Assembly: GCF_018448905.1 (NCBI RefSeq)
Contig: NZ_RCWA01000013.1
Span: forward strand, 1-64,000
Source of the DNA: Photorhabdus heterorhabditis
GTDB lineage: Bacteria; Pseudomonadota; Gammaproteobacteria; Enterobacterales; Enterobacteriaceae
Reading direction: 5' to 3'
DNA: 64,000 nucleotides
Below are positions 61,764-64,000 of the stretch, one piece after another (the stretch's first letter is position 1; each line of letters starts with the position of its first letter). The translations under genes were made by a program, and so were the position numbers. Under the pieces are notes generated by a model that worked only from the letters and a program-made list of their open reading frames with translations, was not told the DNA's origin and made no database searches.

Positions 61764-62948
61764 TTATTTAAAATTTAGATTATGTGAATTATTAAAATTT
61801 TCAATTAACAAATAAAATAACCCTCTAATATAATACTCTTCGTAATCAAGAGAAGAGAAGTCTAGAATTAAATCACAATATTCAGAATCAATAATAAGTC
61901 CAATACCTATATGCATAATTCGACATGCTCCACGATCATTGACTAAAATTTTATGTTTGTACTGTGTGTTAATTTTTCCTATAAACCATTTTTTATTTAT
62001 TACATTTAGGCAAATTGATGGGAATTGTATACCAACCTCTCCATATTCAGTTTTACTAGCAAGCAGAGTATTAGTATCGCCACCATATAGAGTATTCATT
62101 AGCACTCTGGATCTGATATCATTGACACAGTAACCATTTTCGCTCTTTTTTATTATCAACGGCCGTATCTCATTCAACCATCCTAATGTATATCTAGGAT
62201 CTATCGAATAAGTAGGTTCTCTTCCATGTTGATTTAACCCTATATATAAGTGTTCTCCTCCAAAAAACTCATCAAATGACGATGCAATGGCTTTAATTAA
62301 ATGGGCTGTAATCATATTGTCTGATGTAGATCTTAAAACTTTATGACGAAGAACTGAGGTACTGGACTCTAATTTCATATCTCTAATTGGAAATCTTGAT
62401 TTCTCAGAGTTATGAATTTTTAACTCACAATATTCTTTTATGAAACCTAAATTATATTTGTTATTTCTTGATTTCTTACCCAGTTTAGAAGATACAAAGT
62501 TTTTAATATGGTTCTTCTCATATAAATCCCAGTTAGTATCCTCTCCAGATAACAGATTTGAAATCATTCCATTGGAAAGTGCATCAGATAAGAAATGATT
62601 TACGGCAAAGAAAAAACTTAAGCCATTAGTGGTTTCTTTTAAAAATAAAGTAAGTGGTTTTATCAAATTATAATCAGATAACATTTCATGTTCATAATCT
62701 TCATAAGCCATTATCTTTATTTTTACTTCACCTACAGGTTTAACACGCAAGTCAGTTGTTATCGTGTAGTGAACAAATAACTCAGGGCATATTTTCGACA
62801 GCCTAGATAAGTTAGAATTGAGTTTTTCTTTTGCATCATCACCATATATATGAAATTCTGGTGTTGTTGATAGCCATTTGTAAAACTCAGAATTACGGCG
62901 ATCTATAAAAGTAACTCGATTTGATAGTATATTTAAGTAGTAATCCAT
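61764..62948 (-). CDS. Free-standing condensation-domain-like acyltransferase
   Basis: The 394-residue protein looks like a distant member of the NRPS condensation/acyltransferase superfamily. The central motif is FFFAVNHFLSDALS, with H118 and D122 in place of the usual HHxxxDG (first His to Asn, Gly to Ala). DPRYTLGWLNEIRPLII near 262 resembles the conserved G-x-F/L-N-x-x-P block. It would join the carrier-bound amino acid to an amine or alcohol. The GTG one codon upstream is not used; GGAG lies 6 nt before the ATG at 62948. It is the first gene of its block after the glycosyltransferase. Confidence 0.65.
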   Translation of the reverse strand: MDYYLNILSNRVTFIDRRNSEFYKWLSTTPEFHIYGDDAKEKLNSNLSRLSKICPELFVHYTITTDLRVKPVGEVKIKIMAYEDYEHEMLSDYNLIKPLTLFLKETTNGLSFFFAVNHFLSDALSNGMISNLLSGEDTNWDLYEKNHIKNFVSSKLGKKSRNNKYNLGFIKEYCELKIHNSEKSRFPIRDMKLESSTSVLRHKVLRSTSDNMITAHLIKAIASSFDEFFGGEHLYIGLNQHGREPTYSIDPRYTLGWLNEIRPLIIKKSENGYCVNDIRSRVLMNTLYGGDTNTLLASKTEYGEVGIQFPSICLNVINKKWFIGKINTQYKHKILVNDRGACRIMHIGIGLIIDSEYCDLILDFSSLDYEEYYIRGLFYLLIENFNNSHNLNFK

Positions 62949-63059
62949 CACTCACTCCAAACGGGTTTATCATTAATAAATTATTACACTAGAGTGCAAG
63001 TTGGTAATTAATTCTTAATTAACTACCGTCAGTAGATAGAATACAACTCATTTGTAAAT

Positions 63060-63830
63060 TCACATCACTTCATTTTCCAACCTTAATATTTGTCTATTTA
63101 GCTGTGCCTTTGCTGTCGGAAATTTATCGAAAAAATCAGACTGTTCACAAAGTAATTTGTGACATTCTTTAATTCTTTTTTCATTGAATTTACTTGATGT
63201 TAACTGATTAATAGAATGCTTGTTGACCTCAATGTAAATCTGATTTATAGGTACCGGATGAATATTGTTCTTTAGCAAGCGAATAACTAGTTCTGTATCT
63301 TCTATATATCTGTATTTTGGATTAAAGTATCCGATATCCTTAAGTGCTTCTCTTGCGCAAGTAAGTCCATATCCAGTTCCAATCCTTAAAGCTGTCACTA
63401 CCAAATCTGAAAAACTATCATATTCAATAGGAAATTTTATATCGAATTGACTTACACAAGATTCGGATACTCGATCTAAAACTTTCACGCTTGACCAATA
63501 AAAACAAGATTTATCAACGCTATTTAAAATTTCATTATGTAATCTTTCCAAATAATTAGGTAACATTATGTCATCATCATCTAGGAAAGTTATATAATCT
63601 CCACTTGCATGTTTACATCCAATACTTCGACAAAAACCTGGACCTTTACCTAAGTTACTTTCAATAACTGTCACATTAGGTATATGTAAAAAAATGTTAC
63701 CAATAGATTTTTCTGCATCATTAACTATGATAATTTCTTTATTCAAGAATTTCTGTGAATTAACGCTGTTAACTGCATTCAGTAGCATTGATGGCCTATT
63801 AATTGTTGGAATTATTACTGAAATTTTCAT
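63060..63830 (-). CDS. Family 2 glycosyltransferase
   Basis: This GT-A fold protein of 256 residues starts MKISVIIPTINRPSMLLNAV. It has the nucleotide-sugar region GKGPGFCRSIGCKHASGDYITF, the metal-binding run FLDDDDI near 84, and an acceptor-side YIEDTELVIRLLKN near 185. It lacks membrane spans, so it acts in the cytosol. GAGGG lies 7 nt upstream of the ATG. It leads the visible part of the cluster, 111 bp ahead of the condensation-like gene. Donor and acceptor are unknown. Confidence 0.85.
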   Translation of the reverse strand: MKISVIIPTINRPSMLLNAVNSVNSQKFLNKEIIIVNDAEKSIGNIFLHIPNVTVIESNLGKGPGFCRSIGCKHASGDYITFLDDDDIMLPNYLERLHNEILNSVDKSCFYWSSVKVLDRVSESCVSQFDIKFPIEYDSFSDLVVTALRIGTGYGLTCAREALKDIGYFNPKYRYIEDTELVIRLLKNNIHPVPINQIYIEVNKHSINQLTSSKFNEKRIKECHKLLCEQSDFFDKFPTAKAQLNRQILRLENEVM

Positions 63831-64000
63831 AATTTTTCCCTCATATAATTAAATTGGGGACACATATATGATACTAACTACCATTATATTTTTTACATTT
63901 CACTATCAATGCAGAAACACGATTCACAAAGTATGGAAAGTTATAGATCATAGTTATCTAACAATATTAATAACTAGAGATATCGTTAACCTTATAAATT
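63831..64000. other. AT-rich end of the window
   Basis: These 170 bp hold no recognisable gene. They may be the promoter region of the glycosyltransferase gene or the gap to another cluster gene beyond the edge. Confidence 0.3.

Overview
The window is chromosomal DNA of an enterobacterial gammaproteobacterium, most likely Photorhabdus and less likely the related Xenorhabdus. This rests on gene order (blocks collinear with Escherichia coli), on protein similarity judged from memory, on the AT-rich intergenic DNA and on two ERIC-type palindromic repeats. No database search was possible, so the genus is an inference.

Layout. (1) 1-833: the end of an rRNA operon (5S gene plus terminator) and a gene-poor stretch. 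(2) 834-6891: pssA, patZ, tapT on the minus strand and yfiF on the plus strand. (3) 6937-12973, minus strand: the emrRAB multidrug efflux operon, ygaZH (branched-chain amino acid export) and an intact MFS transporter at the place of E. coli ygaY. (4) 13191-21295: the proVWX osmoprotectant importer carrying two ERIC elements, and the nrdHIEF class Ib ribonucleotide reductase operon with two well-spaced NrdR boxes on its promoter. (5) 21495-35.. kb: an MGMT-type DNA repair gene, cspE, crcB, then the envelope and lipoate block lipA, lipB, ybeD, dacA, rlpA, rodA, mrdA, rlmH, rsfS, nadD, holA, lptE, leuS. (6) 36421-39676: the gltIJKL glutamate/aspartate importer with an internal terminator hairpin (SroC-like arrangement) and a possible GcvB target. 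(7) 40055-46887: lnt, corC, ybeY, ybeZ, miaB, then ubiF on the other strand. (8) 47117-47752: six tRNA genes (Met, Leu, Gln, Gln, Met, Gln) behind a strong sigma-70 promoter with a GC-rich discriminator. (9) 47835-53510: nagBAC and divergent nagE.

After nagE the conserved order ends. 53.5-55.4 kb holds a 760-bp segment bounded by 27-bp imperfect inverted repeats around a gene broken by one amber codon, and an HD-domain hydrolase gene. From 55646 to the window edge lies an accessory, very AT-rich minus-strand cluster of nine genes: a GT2 glycosyltransferase, a free-standing condensation-like protein, a protein resembling lysozyme-like enzymes, a free-standing amino-acid adenylating enzyme, an acyl carrier protein, a putative nucleotidyltransferase (NTP_transf_5 type), a clavaminate-synthase-like Fe(II)/2-oxoglutarate oxygenase, a DegT-family PLP aminotransferase and a divergent nucleoside-diphosphate-kinase homologue. 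Tight overlaps tie them into two transcription/translation blocks. I read this as an unrecognised specialised-metabolite pathway in which a carrier-bound amino acid is assembled and joined to an amino- or nucleotide-activated unit. The product is unknown and the cluster runs off the right edge, so it is incomplete here.
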